64,000 bases of DNA from Chromera velia (taxonomy: Eukaryota; Sar; Chromeraceae): contig JAHBMJ010000001.1 in the NCBI GenBank assembly GCA_018398765.1, positions 46,252 through 110,251 of the forward strand, given 5' to 3'. Below the pieces are notes generated by a model. It saw only the letters and a list, made by a program, of their open reading frames with translations. It did not search any database and had not been told where the DNA came from. Position 1 is the stretch's first letter; each line of letters opens with the position of its first letter. The translations under genes were made by a program, and so were the position numbers. Positions 12,000-23,700 of this stretch are shown here, piece by piece.

Positions 12000-12365
12000 T
12001 CGAGCTCTTAGGGCTGTAGATCAGACGGCATCCGCCTCGTTCAAGCTCTAGGGAGATCAGAGCTCTCTGAACGGGGACTCCCCCGTCTAGGCGCCGCACA
12101 TAGAAAAAAAAAAAAAGTTGGGAAGGCCTAATTTTTTTTTTCTTTTTTTTTATTTTTTTTTTTCAACTATAATTTCAAGGGCCTCCAAAAGGAAAATTAA
12201 GAATCACTTTCGACTTTGAAACTTACTTTTCCACATAAAATATGAACCTAACTTTTGACCTAATATAAAAAAAAAGAAAAATAAAAAAAAAGTTGAGGAC
12301 GCCTAATTTTTTTTTCTTTTTTTAAATATACGGCGCCTAGCCCCCCATTCGGGGAGCTCTAGGCA
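12000..12365. mobile_element. Short non-coding element with terminal inverted repeats
   Basis: Left arm at about 12059-12103 (AGAGCTCTCTGAACGGGG...CTAGGCGCCG) and right arm at about 12321-12362 (CGGCGCCTAG...ATTCGGGGAGCTCTAG) are imperfect reverse complements. Between them lie two direct copies of a poly-A/AGTTG(GGAAGG or AGGACG)CCTAATTTTT block at 12104-12140 and 12286-12318. There is no coding capacity, so a MITE-like element or a large hairpin relic is the simplest reading. Confidence 0.55.
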
Positions 12366-12790
12366 GAAATCCATCCATCCCTCACTCCCTCCATCCATCC
12401 ATCCATCCTTTACTCACTCCATCAATCCATGCATCCCTCACTCACTCCATCAATCCATCTATCCCTTACTCACTCTATCAATCCATGCATCCCTCACTCA
12501 CTCCATCCATCCATCCATCCGTCACTCCATCCATCCATCCATCTATCCCTCACTCACTCCATCAATCCACCCCTCAGTCACCCCATCACTCCATTCATCA
12601 ATTTATTTATTCATCATTCCTGGATTATCCATCCACCTATCAGTCACTCCATCACTCCATCCATCCATCCAATGACATCCATCTATCCATCCATCCATTC
12701 ATCTCTCACTCACTCCATCACTCCATCCATCAATTTGTCCATCTATCCTTCCATCCATCCATCTATCCATCCATCCATCCGTCAGTCACT
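12366..12790. repeat. (ATCC)n/(ACTC)n degenerate tetranucleotide block
   Basis: About 420 bp of CATC, CACT and CATT tetranucleotides in irregular order. Open frames rich in His, Pro, Ser and Ile through this block are repeat artefacts. Confidence 0.92.
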
Positions 12791-13089
12791 GTAGAGTGGA
12801 AAGAGGGCATACATTGACTGGATTCAAAGGCATGCAATGGAGAGTATTGAGTGGAAAGAAAGGCACCATGTTCTCCATAGTTTCACCACGTTCTAGACCA
12901 TTTTCTTCAAATGGCACACACAATCAGCAGCAGTGTAAGGTAAGAGCTAGAAAAGAGAACAACCATAAAAGAAAACGACTGTTCTCAGGAGATGGGCAGA
13001 ATCGGATGAATCAATGACCGACTCAGCCGGCCTAAAAAAAAATTGATCGCGCATACATACATGCGCTCCGGCCAGCCCCCCCGTTCAAG

Positions 13090-13730
13090 CTCTGTACCCC
13101 GTTTTACCCCTTTGTCACTATCGACTGAAACTTCTTAGGAGATTCAAGCTCAGCCTAACTTTTACACTTTTCACCTATAAAGTTCAAGTCTATTCCAAAG
13201 TTCTGCGCTGCATGAATTTTTACTAGTATTCAATACCACAGTGTAACCACACATTGTCTTACATGAAATTTGACAGCCAGTCTTTCTCCTATGCAAGGCT
13301 TCCATGTACTGTTTTGATGCAGCAACGTACTGGTCAAACGCAACTGCCTTTTTCACTTTGGTAACGGCCGAAGATCCCTCTGTCTGCCTCTGTCATCGTC
13401 AGCTTTTATACTTTCAACTCCCTCTTAGTTTCTTCTTCTGTGAGCTAGGCTGTCTAAACCTCCTTCTTCAACCATTCGCTTTCTGTCTGTACTAACTTCT
13501 GTCTTGCACCCTTTATCTCAAAGCATATTCCGAACTTCTGCAACAAAGTTCAAGACTATTCCGAACTTCTGCAGTCTTAGTTCAAGGAGTCGATAGTGAT
13601 AGGGGAGTACCCCGTTTGTCCAAAGGATGGGGTCCCCCCGTCGAGCAGGCTCCTGCCTCCCTGCCGTTGGGGTTCCGCCCCCCGTTGAAAAGGGATTTTA
13701 CATCCCTAGACTCTTTTTTATTTTTTTAAA
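13090..13730. mobile_element. Second inverted-repeat element, non-coding
   Basis: GTACCCC...TCACTATCGACT at 13094-13127 is matched in inverted orientation by AGTCGATAGTGA...GGGGAGTACCCCG at 13588-13614. Just inside each end are copies of AAGTTCAAG(T/A)CTATTCC (13180s and 13549-13566). A GC-rich block rich in CCCCCC and CCGTTG follows to about 13710, then poly-T. No transposase-like ORF is present. Confidence 0.45.
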
Positions 13731-14678
13731 AAAATGTATTTAAAAAATATGTTTTTTTTTTGTTTTTGACTATGCTTTTGACATCATTTTTTGAACGCTT
13801 TTTTATATACAATTTTTTTTGTATATAAATTTTATGAGTGATAAAAAGTCTTTAGAAAAAGTTTACTATTAATAGAGGGTGAACATTTTTTTTTACATTC
13901 AATTTGCTTATTTAGAGCTAATTTCCTTTGAATACTTTCAACCTGTTGTTATACTAGCTTTTTACACCGTCAGAGTATTGCTAAACTATCTCACAGGCCT
14001 GTGGTTGGCTGATAGAAAACTGTTGAAAAAGAAAAGGCTTCCTTTCCTGTATATGCAACCGAGAAATGCAAATCCCAACACTGTCTATCACCTACCCCAT
14101 CCCCTCACAGAGATAGATCCCGCCTACCTCGGTATAACTCGGCCCAACTCTCTCTCTTCCTCCACAGTTCGTACCTCTCTCCATGCCCCCCCCCCCGTGA
14201 TCAGTCCCCCACTTCACTTGGCAGCTGCATATGAAGCCCCTCAGTCGCCTTCAGTCTGTGTGCCCTGAGTTATTTGCTAGGTTATTCGCATCACTGGACC
14301 ATTCCAACTTGAAGACTAGACTCCAAGAGTGGGTGTGTCTGAAAGGGAGACTCTAAACAGGGAGCACAAAATTTAAATTAACTGATCGAGCTGGCTCTTT
14401 CTCTTGTTGCTCGTGTGTCTCGAACCTACACTATTAATGTTATTCCAGTCTTAAAAACCAAAATCAGACAAGCAACAATGATAATCGCTGCCTCGGAGTC
14501 CTCAAAAGCTAGCCTTAAAAGCTTTGCAAGCCATACTGCTGTCAACCTCGGTGTCAAGAGGCACTCTAGCATATGAAGGCATAAAGGGGCAGGTAGGCTG
14601 GATCAATATCTCTTCAATCAGACATGTCAACAAAGACTTTATTTCGATCTTCTTAAGTAGCTAACACATTGGCTCCAT
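13731..14678. other. AT-rich intergenic sequence, no supported gene
   Basis: Poly-T/poly-A tracts up to about 13880, then moderately balanced sequence with a 129-codon open frame at 13879-14268 that has no recognisable domain. GAGATAGATCCCGCCTACCT at 14109-14128 has a diverged inverted partner (AGGTAGGCTGGATCAATATC) at about 14592-14611, suggesting a decayed element. Confidence 0.4.
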
Positions 14679-14823
14679 ATGAACTTGAATCTCTTTGACT
14701 GGGCAAACAGGCTCCTACTACTAGACCATGTCAACCACAACCACGCTCATCGAGGATGTGATTTGGACACTGTAAGCAATAGAGCAGGCTATAATCTGGT
14801 AGACAGCGAGAGCAAGAAGCCTA

Positions 14824-15297
14824 ATGAGGAGACAGAGAGGGAATCTAGGAGGGAATCCGATCTGCTTCTACCAAACTTTTACAGAGGGATGCAAAGGGAT
14901 CAGCTTGATCAACAGGCTGGGAGACCTGAACCTGTGGAGCCTGGAGCTGAGGAAGAGGCTGCTGCATATCATCCTCTTGATCGTTCTCATCCTCGTCTTC
15001 ATTTTTGTTACAGTAGTAAAAATTCTCCTGGATCAATGTCGATCGTCTTTCGATCGATGAACACCGATGGACACCAACTCGGCATTCCACTCTCCGTCAA
15101 ACTCTGCCTTATCCATGGAAGACGTGAATGTCAAGTCAAGGACACTGACAGACGTGATCAAAACCGTGAGATACGTATCACTTGTGTACATAGTCCCGTA
15201 CTGGCGAGACAATATCATACAGTGCATAGAAACAGACAAGCAGAGCATTGCCAAGTGGATGTCCATGAAGGCCCTTGCCGACCTTCCCCGCCGCTAG
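14824..15297 (+). pseudogene. Interrupted ORF with one transmembrane segment, origin unknown
   Basis: One frame stays open for 158 codons except for a single TGA at 15058-15060. The first half contains a strong hydrophobic stretch (LLHIILLIVLILVFIFVTVV). The second half, after the TGA, reads like ordinary protein (YVSLVYIVPYWRDNIIQCIE; AKWMSMKALADL). It lies in a gene-poor, repeat-rich block. It could be a decayed gene of a mobile element or a recently broken host gene; nothing identifies it, and chance remains possible because the opposite strand is also fairly open. Confidence 0.25.
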
Positions 15298-15727
15298 TCC
15301 CCACCGAGGTTGACTCCAGAATCCCTCGCCAGAGAATTCTTATTATCTCCCCAAGGCCCCTCCCATAAAATGCCTACTTCCATTCTTTCCTCTTGGAGGC
15401 ACCCGCCCTCCCCACTCCCGTAGACAGGAGGAACGGCAAGACTTGCCATGATGGTCTCCTTTGAGGTGTCGTACTGTACATCCCTACCGAAGGAATCGTT
15501 TGCTTCATCTATTTGAGGCAACTGAGCAGACGAAGAAGAGGACAACACTGCCAGTAGAAGGCCATCGAATGAGAGGGACTGGTGGGAGAGCTTCGGGAGG
15601 ACTCTCTCCAGAGACTCGTCTCGGAGAAGGGAGGAGGGAGAAACTATAGAGGCAGGCACTTAATTTTTATGTGCTCCCGCATCCATGGTTACCTTCTCAA
15701 TACCCTCCTAACACTTGATCGGGGGCT

Positions 15728-15775
15728 GCCGAAGATGGCGTTAGTCTTGATCAAAGGCGGCCGGAGGCCGCCGAA
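15728..15775. repeat. Hairpin-bearing dispersed repeat, copy 1
   Basis: GCCGAAGATGG(CG)TTAGTCTTGATC followed by GGCGGCCGGAGGCCGCC, a near-perfect hairpin with GGA in its loop. A second copy lies 1.18 kb downstream at 16905-16955. Confidence 0.7.
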
Positions 15776-15989
15776 GAAAATCATATGTCTTGATTGAATG
15801 TTGCCGAAGGCAAGCAACGAAAGACCGAAGACCACGCCCAAGATGAACGCATGTTAGTGTCAAATTTATGCAAGAAAGTCAACATCAAAAAGATGTACAC
15901 CTGTCTATACCGTTGTCATGCAAATTGATGGATAGCTTTTGTCACTTTGTTGAGTTGTGAATAAATATAAAAACAATGCTAAATTACCA

Positions 15990-16690
15990 ATATAAAAGTT
16001 GAGTGCTTATTGACCTAGTATATATTTCTATAAGAAGTTTTCATTTGTCATAGTTCTAATTTATCATGATTCATGAGAAATCGATCCCCAAAATTTGTTG
16101 AATTAAATCTTTTGAATTCTTGATGCTAATATAAGAGTTGAGTGCTTATTGACCTAGTATGTAGGGCCTGTACGAGGCGTTGCCGCTGGGCTGGCGGGAG
16201 ACTCAGTCGCTTGACGGGCTGCTCATACAGAGTATGGGCACGGGATCGATGAACGTGTGCATCGGTGTATAGAATCAGTGATCGATACACAAAGTGATGC
16301 CTTTATTGTGTGCCAGGCAGAAGAAGCTCTGGAAGCAGTATGATTAGCATGAGTGGTTGCTATCAGAAACTCTAAGACGGAACTCTCTCTAAGAATATCT
16401 GTTCAGGAATCTCTCTGTCTAGCCCACCACACTGCTAGCATCATAATTATTTAGCACGATAGCCCCGTACGCAGCTGATATAGTATATATTTCTATAAGA
16501 AGTTTTTATTTGTCATAGTTCTAATTTATCTTAATTCATAAGAAATCGATCCCCAAAATTTGTTGAATTAAATCTTTTGAATTCTTGTCTTTAAATTCCT
16601 TCAGATTCTTCGCTAAATTCCTCTAAATTCTTTTAAATTCCTGTCTAGATTCCTGTTTAAATTCTTAGGTCCTTGCACGGTAAGCATGTA
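15990..16690. repeat. Duplicated AT-rich repeat interrupted by a 320-bp GC-richer insert
   Basis: Sequence at about 16015-16126 (TATATTTCTATAAGAAGTTT...ATCGATCCCCAAAATTTG...) is repeated almost exactly at about 16484-16588. A shorter unit (GAGTGCTTATTGACCTAGTAT) is at 16000-16020 and 16140-16160. Between the long copies lies a compositionally different stretch (about 16163-16470, GGGCCTGTACGAGG...CCCCGTACGCAGC) with no ORF. This looks like insertion into, or duplication around, an older repeat. Confidence 0.6.
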
Positions 16691-16904
16691 AAGAGATCTA
16701 TAGTTGAGGATTAAGCGTTATCAGTTTAAACTTTTAACTCAATCTTTATAGTTCTTAAAAACCAATATGTTATAATATGTCAAAATTGATGTCAATTTTT
16801 GAAAGTATAGTAAAAATCGATATCGATATCAATTTTAGATGCAATTTTTAGGTATACTTTTATAGGGTAAGTAACCTTTTTTACACTAGTGAAAATGCAA
16901 TGAG

Positions 16905-16955
16905 TGCCGAAGATGGTCTTAATCTTGATCGAAGGCGGCCGTAAGCCACCGAAGA
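16905..16955. repeat. Hairpin-bearing dispersed repeat, copy 2
   Basis: TGCCGAAGATGGTCTTAATC followed by TTGATCGAAGGCGGCCG(TAA)GCC, matching the copy at 15728-15775 with several substitutions that weaken the hairpin. Confidence 0.65.
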
Positions 16956-17308
16956 TTGCAGCATTTTGATTGATTCTAAAAAGTTCATAGCTTAGTGTCA
17001 GGGGCATACTTTTGAATATTGAAACTCACAGCTGTTGATCAATTGGCTTCATTCCATCAAGGGGTTATGATCCATCAGGAAATGTTTTTTGGTGTGTTTT
17101 ACAGAAATACAAACTCTGTCAAATATTGTCAGTCTGATCATTGTCTGACATCATGATGATGCAGATGACAGCATATGCTGTGACAATGCTGTGACAGCTA
17201 GTGCATGGCCCCGCGGAGGGTGGAGCGCATTGTTCTATCAAACTTTTGAAGCTAGAAAGAATTAAGGGTCAGAAAGACTAAGCTAAACAAAAATGGGCAA
17301 GCGGCCTA

Positions 17309-17385
17309 GTACGTATATCATAGTGGTTAAGACGTAAAACTAATAATCAAAAGGTCACGGATTCGATTTCAGGTCACCTCTCTTT
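17309..17385 (+). mobile_element. tRNA-like sequence, candidate tRNA-derived SINE head or tRNA pseudogene
   Basis: TATCATAGTGG at 17316-17326 matches a polymerase III A box and GGATTCGATTTC at 17359-17370 a B box, about 32 bp apart as in a tRNA. CTAATAA in between matches an Ile anticodon loop (AAT). The anticodon stem does not pair (TAAAA against TCAAA) and the acceptor arms do not match, so this is not a functional tRNA. The AT-rich, repeat-dense surroundings fit a SINE. Confidence 0.5.
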
Positions 17386-17639
17386 CCCCAAATACATAGA
17401 AGGTACCAAAACTACAAAATCATGTCCTGTAGCGATACCAAAACAACAATAATGGCCTGTATCACAAAATGATGGTCTGTATTATAAACTGAAAGACTAT
17501 CAAAAGACTCGGAAATTCAAAAGTCTTTCACAGGGACTTAAACTTTACAGAAAGGAACCAACTGAAAAGTAGCACCCGGATCGACATTGAAGAAGCTTCT
17601 CGGAAGTGAACCTTTATCCTTAAGATAAACCAACCTTAT

Positions 17640-17990
17640 ACCTCTTAAGTAGTTTTCAACTGGCAAGTAGTTTCCAATAAGGACCTACTGACCAGTCACC
17701 TCTCGGAAGTAGTTTCCACTTATACTTATAACAACCTCTAAGAAGATAATCTAAGAAGTTTGGACATCCGGTGTCTCTACTAAGGACTCCTAACTTCTTG
17801 TCTCGCTTCTAGAAGGCTCTTTTAGCCTTGTAGCAAGTCGTTTCCAAAGGGCTCTTTACAAGTAGTTTCCTTTGGAAACTACTTCGGAGTAGGGACCTCT
17901 TTGTAAGTTGTTTCCTCTGGAAACTACTTCAGAACACCAACCTCGTGCAAGTAGTTTCCCTTGGAAACTACTTCGGACCGTGAACCTCTA
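17640..17990. repeat. Array of 25-nt palindromes with about 45-bp period
   Basis: AAGTAGTTTCC(N3)GGAAACTACTT palindromes at 17860-17884, 17905-17929 and 17949-17973. Degenerate half-units (AAGTAGTTTCC or AAGTAGTTTTC) lie upstream from about 17645. Spacer sequence (GGACCTCT, GAACCTCT) is also shared. Confidence 0.8.
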
Positions 17991-17999
17991 CGACCTTTG

Positions 18000-19302
18000 A
18001 CTCTCCTCTAGACACTGACTAAAGACCGAAGAGTGGTCTAAGGCTAAGTTGTCTAAGTTTGAATATATACATATATACCTCTGACTTGCTGTCTAGCCAA
18101 TCGAGCTAGGAGTAAGCCAGAACAGCGTGGGTTCGCAGCTAAATATATATAGGGCTAGAGGATACAGGGATTTAAGAAAGTGCATATATGTTATAAAGGT
18201 TAGTATTTTTTTTATGTAATATATAGTATATAACATAGGTCTGTCGGTTGACGACCTCTTGTTCCCAAATGTATGTTGTTCCCTCTGGCAATGCTATGCT
18301 ATGCTATACTAATGGTATGGTATCGATGATGAGACATTCTTATCATATACATAGATACGATAGAAATCGCGTTGCTACATTATATAATGGTAAAGGTTTT
18401 CAAATATTGTATCTAATATTGTATAAATTTATTACACACAAATATATACAAGAATATAATTCAACCCAGAATTCAATAATTGTTATTAGCTCTGCCTGTT
18501 GCATAGCCAATGGCATACATACTCAGCCTAGGGCATATGCAAGTATCACGGTTACGTACTTAATTAAGTTTACTTTCATAGATTTCTCACTAGGTTTTAC
18601 ACAACTTAATGAACTTCAACTTAGTCTTGAAGTATAAGTAACTAGATAATTAAATTAAATATTAATTCAATCTAAATTTAAATATACTCGAATCATGACT
18701 CGAATCGTTTTTAAACGGATAAGTATACATCATGCCAAGAATCATGGCATAAAGGTGTTATGTATGAACGCAACTTTATATAAAAAAATAATAATAAAAT
18801 AATATTACGTTGCTCAATATGGTTGAGCTGGGTTGAAAACTAGGTTGAACACAGTCGAGAAATGAGTTTTCGCCCAACTTTTGGGGCCTTGTGATTCATG
18901 ATGATAGTGATTCAGACAGTGAGGGGGGTAGAGGGGGGGGGTCACCAAACGCAACAAGAAAACGGGGGGAGGGGGAGGTCAGCGCAAAATTTGGTAACTG
19001 GACTCGTTACCGGCCGGAGTACAAAAAATCTTTAGTGCGAAGTCAAAATTGTCAAAATCGATCAGAATCACAACCTCAAAAAGAGAAAAAAAAAAGGCAG
19101 TAAACCGCAAACGCCCGCCGCGACGCACAGGTGCTGTTCCCTCTTCCCCGCTCCTGCGCTCAAATTATCTCACCACATCCTCACAAGTCAGCCAATTTGC
19201 ATTTCTCTGTATCGCACCACTGCTTTCACTGAATATTTCACCTTTTACAGTCTTCGCCTGCATCAAAAATGACTGCATGCATGCAAGACGCCAGGGAGGC
19301 AT
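18000..19302. other. AT-rich intergenic region, no supported gene
   Basis: Gene-free. A 129-codon open frame at 18248-18637 has an AT-driven composition (Ile, Tyr, Asn, His) and no domain. From about 18880 the composition turns GC-richer (GGGGGG tracts), marking the approach to the malate synthase gene. Confidence 0.45.
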
Positions 19303-20653
19303 CTAGAGTTTCGATTCTCTGTCAAGCCCTCTCAAATTTCTCTCCCACTCCCCCCCCTCCTGGATCCCCCCAAGGACCCTCTGTTCCTCCAGGTAGGTCG
19401 TCAGGAAAGTGGGGCACTCTCGCCTAGTCACCAAGTCCAGGAACATGCGCCCTGCCCGGACCAGACGGGAAACGGACGGTTCCGAGAGCCCCCCCCCCTG
19501 CTGTGACTCCCTCAGCACCACAGCTGTCACAACTCTCCTGCATCCATCACACACACACGACCAGAATTCCAACAGAGACGTCCTCGATCTTTCAAAGAAA
19601 TTGCATTCAAGCTCCGCCAAAGGTATTACACCTACCAATCAATCAATCAACCAACCAATGATAGAATCCGATCCCCTTCCTTGCAAAGAAAGAAAGCAGA
19701 GAGACCTCCTTCCGAGTGACCCTTTCAACGGACACCATGCAGCAGTCATCCCCCCACGTCATTGAAGGAAGAATGCGCAGAGGAGAAGCGAAAGATAAAA
19801 GAGGGAGGGGACATAAAAAAAAAGACCCGATTCTGCAGTGCACAGCCTTGTAATCTGAATATGCCAGATCAAAACTGCGCACCTCATGGCACTCGTGGCA
19901 CTACCAAAGAACTCCACACAGACAAAGACAGTGCGTACGAAGAAGATATGACAAACCACTGCAGGTGCACACAGGCTCAATTGAAGAGTGGTGTTAGATC
20001 TACTCCCTCCCCTCATGCCGGCCAGCGCACGTGCCTCTTCCAACTGACCTCACGAGTTGCGCGCAGACTGTTTTCTCCAACCGCCTCCCTCCAGCTCCCC
20101 TCCAGACCTCCCCAATGACCTCTAACAACACTTGCCCACCCCTCTGTTGAATTTCCTCCTCGTCTTCCTCCTCCAGAGGCACAGCGTGACGGATCTGCTG
20201 CCAGATTTGCGTACGGGAAATCTCCGCCGTCGCGCTGTCCTCAACCTGGATGCATGGGCATACACGCGCATGTCAGCATGCGGAGAAATAGAATGAAGAG
20301 ATATACAAACAATCACATTGCATGCGTGCATCTTTTCTGCATGGACATCAGCAGCACACACATGCGAATAGATGCAGCGGATGCCAGCATGAAGGCAGAT
20401 AGACAGGAGAGGCGTATAAGACCATCAACTCTAAGGCACCAAGGTTCCATTCCGCACGCTGCCTTAGTACCTGTCCTTCCCGTTTCTTCCCTCCCGTTCA
20501 GCAATCGGACAGAGACACACACACCCATAGACAGAGACAGACAGACAGACAGACAGACAGACTGACAGACAGACAGACAGACTGACAGACAGACAGACAG
20601 ACAGACAGACTGACAGACAGACAGACAGACAGACTGACTGACTGACTGACTGA

Positions 20654-20710
<57 letters not shown>

Positions 20711-23700
20711 ACAGAGAAAGAAAGAAAGACAGACACACACACACACACACACACACAGAGGCAAATATGTACGTAGACCGACTAACCGTTCCATCCAACC
20801 CGAAATGTCCCCTTCCACACAGCCAGGCCTCGATGAACTTTACTCCGACACGGGCGTTCTTCGTCAGGCTTGAAAGGGTTGTGGTCTCGACTGCACACAC
20901 AAACACACGGACACGCACAGGCACAAATATAGGCGCACTCAATCACTCTCACTCACTCGCTCACTCACTGACACACACACACACACACACATACACATAC
21001 ACACACACAACACACAACACACAACACACAACACACAACACACACACTGACACTGACACTGACACTCACACTCACACTCACACACTCACACACACACACG
21101 CAAAAACAGATTCAGCCCCCTCCCCTGACGTTTCTTCCCGGAGTCCGGACACATGCCTTCGCTTCGCCTCGAGACCAAAAGACAAAAGGGTTCTTCTGTC
21201 AGGCACACAGAGAGCACCCCAGCAAGCCTGCCCACTGGCATCTTCTGTTTTACTTAACTGTTGCCTCGATCCAGACTGCAGGACTGACCCCGGGGGACGT
21301 TGAGAAGTTCCGGGGCCGTCACGCGTTCCTCCAGGGTCCTCTCGATCTGATTCACGGCGCTGCAGAAAGCATAAAGGAGCGGACAGTCAAAACAATTAAT
21401 CATACAGACACTTACTTCTAGATGAGGATTCATTCGATGGCGTTCTGGGGAGGCGCAGAGAAGGAGACCGTGAACACTGCTCTTTTCTTTCATTCTCTGT
21501 CAGCTGCCCCCTCAAAAACAACACCGCAGCAGCAGCAGCAGCAGCAGGAACAGAAATATACACACACCTCCCTTCCACGCGGTTACATTTTTCTTCGCTT
21601 TGCGCTGACTGACCAAATTCCTTCCTGTCCTGTGAATCCGATCTCACCACTTGCTAACCCAGATGCATCGCATGCATGTCGCCGACTGGACGCGTGTGGA
21701 TTCAATTATCTCTTCCCGGTCTTGACTTTTCCGACTTTTTTCCTTCCGTTGAAGCTCATTGGCCGTTTTCTTCATAATCTGTCTTCTTTCCTTTCCTTCG
21801 CTTACAAGGCAGGAAAAGGAAAATCGAAATAGCGTCTGTGTATGTATGTGCGAGGGTCCGTGTGTGTGTGCAGATCCTTTTGTGGGGTTCGTGTACTGCC
21901 ATCTGTCTGCTGGAATTCATCTTCGCTTTCCTCTCCTCTCTTCTCCCCCCGATCCATCCCCTTTTCTTTCCATTGTCACGACGACCGACCGACCCCGGAG
22001 CGAAGGCGTCAGAGAAGACGGCCCGGACAGGACCTGCGAGGCCGATGTCGTACACCAGTCCCCCGTCTGCACCCACGGCAGCCTCGGCCCTCTTTGCAGA
22101 AAGGGCAGCTGACAGCTGCAGGGCAGTGGAGGGAAACAACGGATTGCCATCACAGCAAACAGAAAGAAAGGGAAATAACGGGAGGAAACGTTTGACGACC
22201 GGCCGAGGGAAAAAGAAACCATAAGGACGGTCGACATCTCCATGGCAGGCAGAGGGGCAGACACTCAACCGAACAACGAAGAAAAGTTGAGCGGTGTGGA
22301 GGTTCCTGGCTTCTCGCAGTTCTTCGTTTCCTCTCAGACTGAAAGACAGGTCTGAGGGGGTCTGCGTGTCTCTTGCAACTCAAATATTACATTCTCTCTG
22401 ACTACGCGAACGAAACTTAAAACAATTGTTCCCCTTCCTCTTCCAACTCAGATTCAAATAAATCGGACTGAGTTCTCCTGAGTTGAAACGGACAGCTGCT
22501 TACAAAGACAGACCGACCGACCACTGCCTGCTTCCTCTCCTCTGTCCCTTCCAGCAACTGCGCCACCATCCCCCCCGTCGCGGTGGCACCCCTTCTGTGG
22601 CACGTCTCCACCACCAGACGTCTGTAGGAGGCCAAGAAGGACTGCTCCATCGATACGTATCTGCACATTCAATCGGTAATTGCTTTTCTTTGGCAGAGTG
22701 AATACGTGCACATGCGTACTTGCCATGAGCGGGTGGGGGTTCGGTCCTAACTTCTGTTGCTTGTTGTGAAGACAGGTGAACGAGGAAAGGAAAGTGTCGA
22801 CACGTCAAGGTCTTGCAGGCCATTTATTCTTGTTTGATGATGCGGTGGAGACGGGCACTTCGCCCAGCGGCACACCTTTTCTCTCTGCGTGTCTTTTCCT
22901 CTGCCTCCCTTCCCTTCTGCCTTACGAATGAACGAATTGAGGGACACACGCACATGCGCAGAGAGAGGGGGGGAGGCTGCTTTGTTGACCTGGCTTTTTC
23001 CTGTCCGGCCCCGGCTTTTGCCTGTCTCGATGACTGACCGACCTGTTTCTGTCTGGAAACAGCCAGTCTTTTCGAGCCCCTAACCGAGCAATGAACGACG
23101 CAGCATAGTCCCAAAGACCGCAATTCAGACCCGCACTGTGATTACGGAGAGCAAAAAGAGTCTCCTCAGCCTCAAAAGCCAGAGTCAAACTCTCCACCAG
23201 CACACACGCACGGATCGCCCCACCCTCACCCCCCCCTCCAGCAGAAGGGGCCGATGGCACCCCCCTCTTCAAACCGAGAGTCTCCTCTGAGAAGGAAAAG
23301 ATCTTGCCCCAGACCTCGGCTTCGCGGGCACACTCCAACTGCAGCAGGGGCACACACAGGAAAACAGACAGACAATACGTTTGTTCTGCTTATTTCCGTT
23401 TGCTTGTTCCCGGATGTCCTATTCCTTCTCAGACAAACATTCGAAGGCTCTCTTGCAGACAAAGCAGAGGATCACTTCATGCATGACAGACTGACAGACA
23501 CACAATCAACCAGAAAGCACACCAGAAACCATTTTGATGCACCCAAAGGTCGGGCCGCCAGTGTGCAAACACACAAATCTGGGCGCCCTCTCAGATCATG
23601 TCGATGACAGAGGCACAAAACAATGCAGACCCAACAGACCCACGACAAACACGCACCTTCGAGAGATACAGAAAAGGTCCCCTGCCGCTCTCTGCGAGGA

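Noticed and set aside
12429-12817. Open frames of repeated HPSIHPS in 12.4-12.8 kb
   Set aside because: Pure consequence of the ATCC/ACTC tetranucleotide block.
17309-17385. Functional tRNA-Ile gene
   Set aside because: A and B boxes and an AAT-type anticodon loop are present, but the anticodon and acceptor stems do not pair; reported as a SINE or pseudogene candidate instead.
18248-18637. 129-codon open frame in the AT-rich block
   Set aside because: AT-driven amino acid composition, no recognisable motif, and isolated from any other exon-like sequence.
20500-20760. CRISPR-like array (regular repeats)
   Set aside because: The periodicity is a four-base microsatellite with no spacers; the organism is clearly a spliceosomal eukaryote.
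20313-20942. 209-codon frame with SVSLSVCLS repeats
   Set aside because: Only the segment 20787-20890 is a real malate synthase exon; the rest is translated microsatellite in the following intron.
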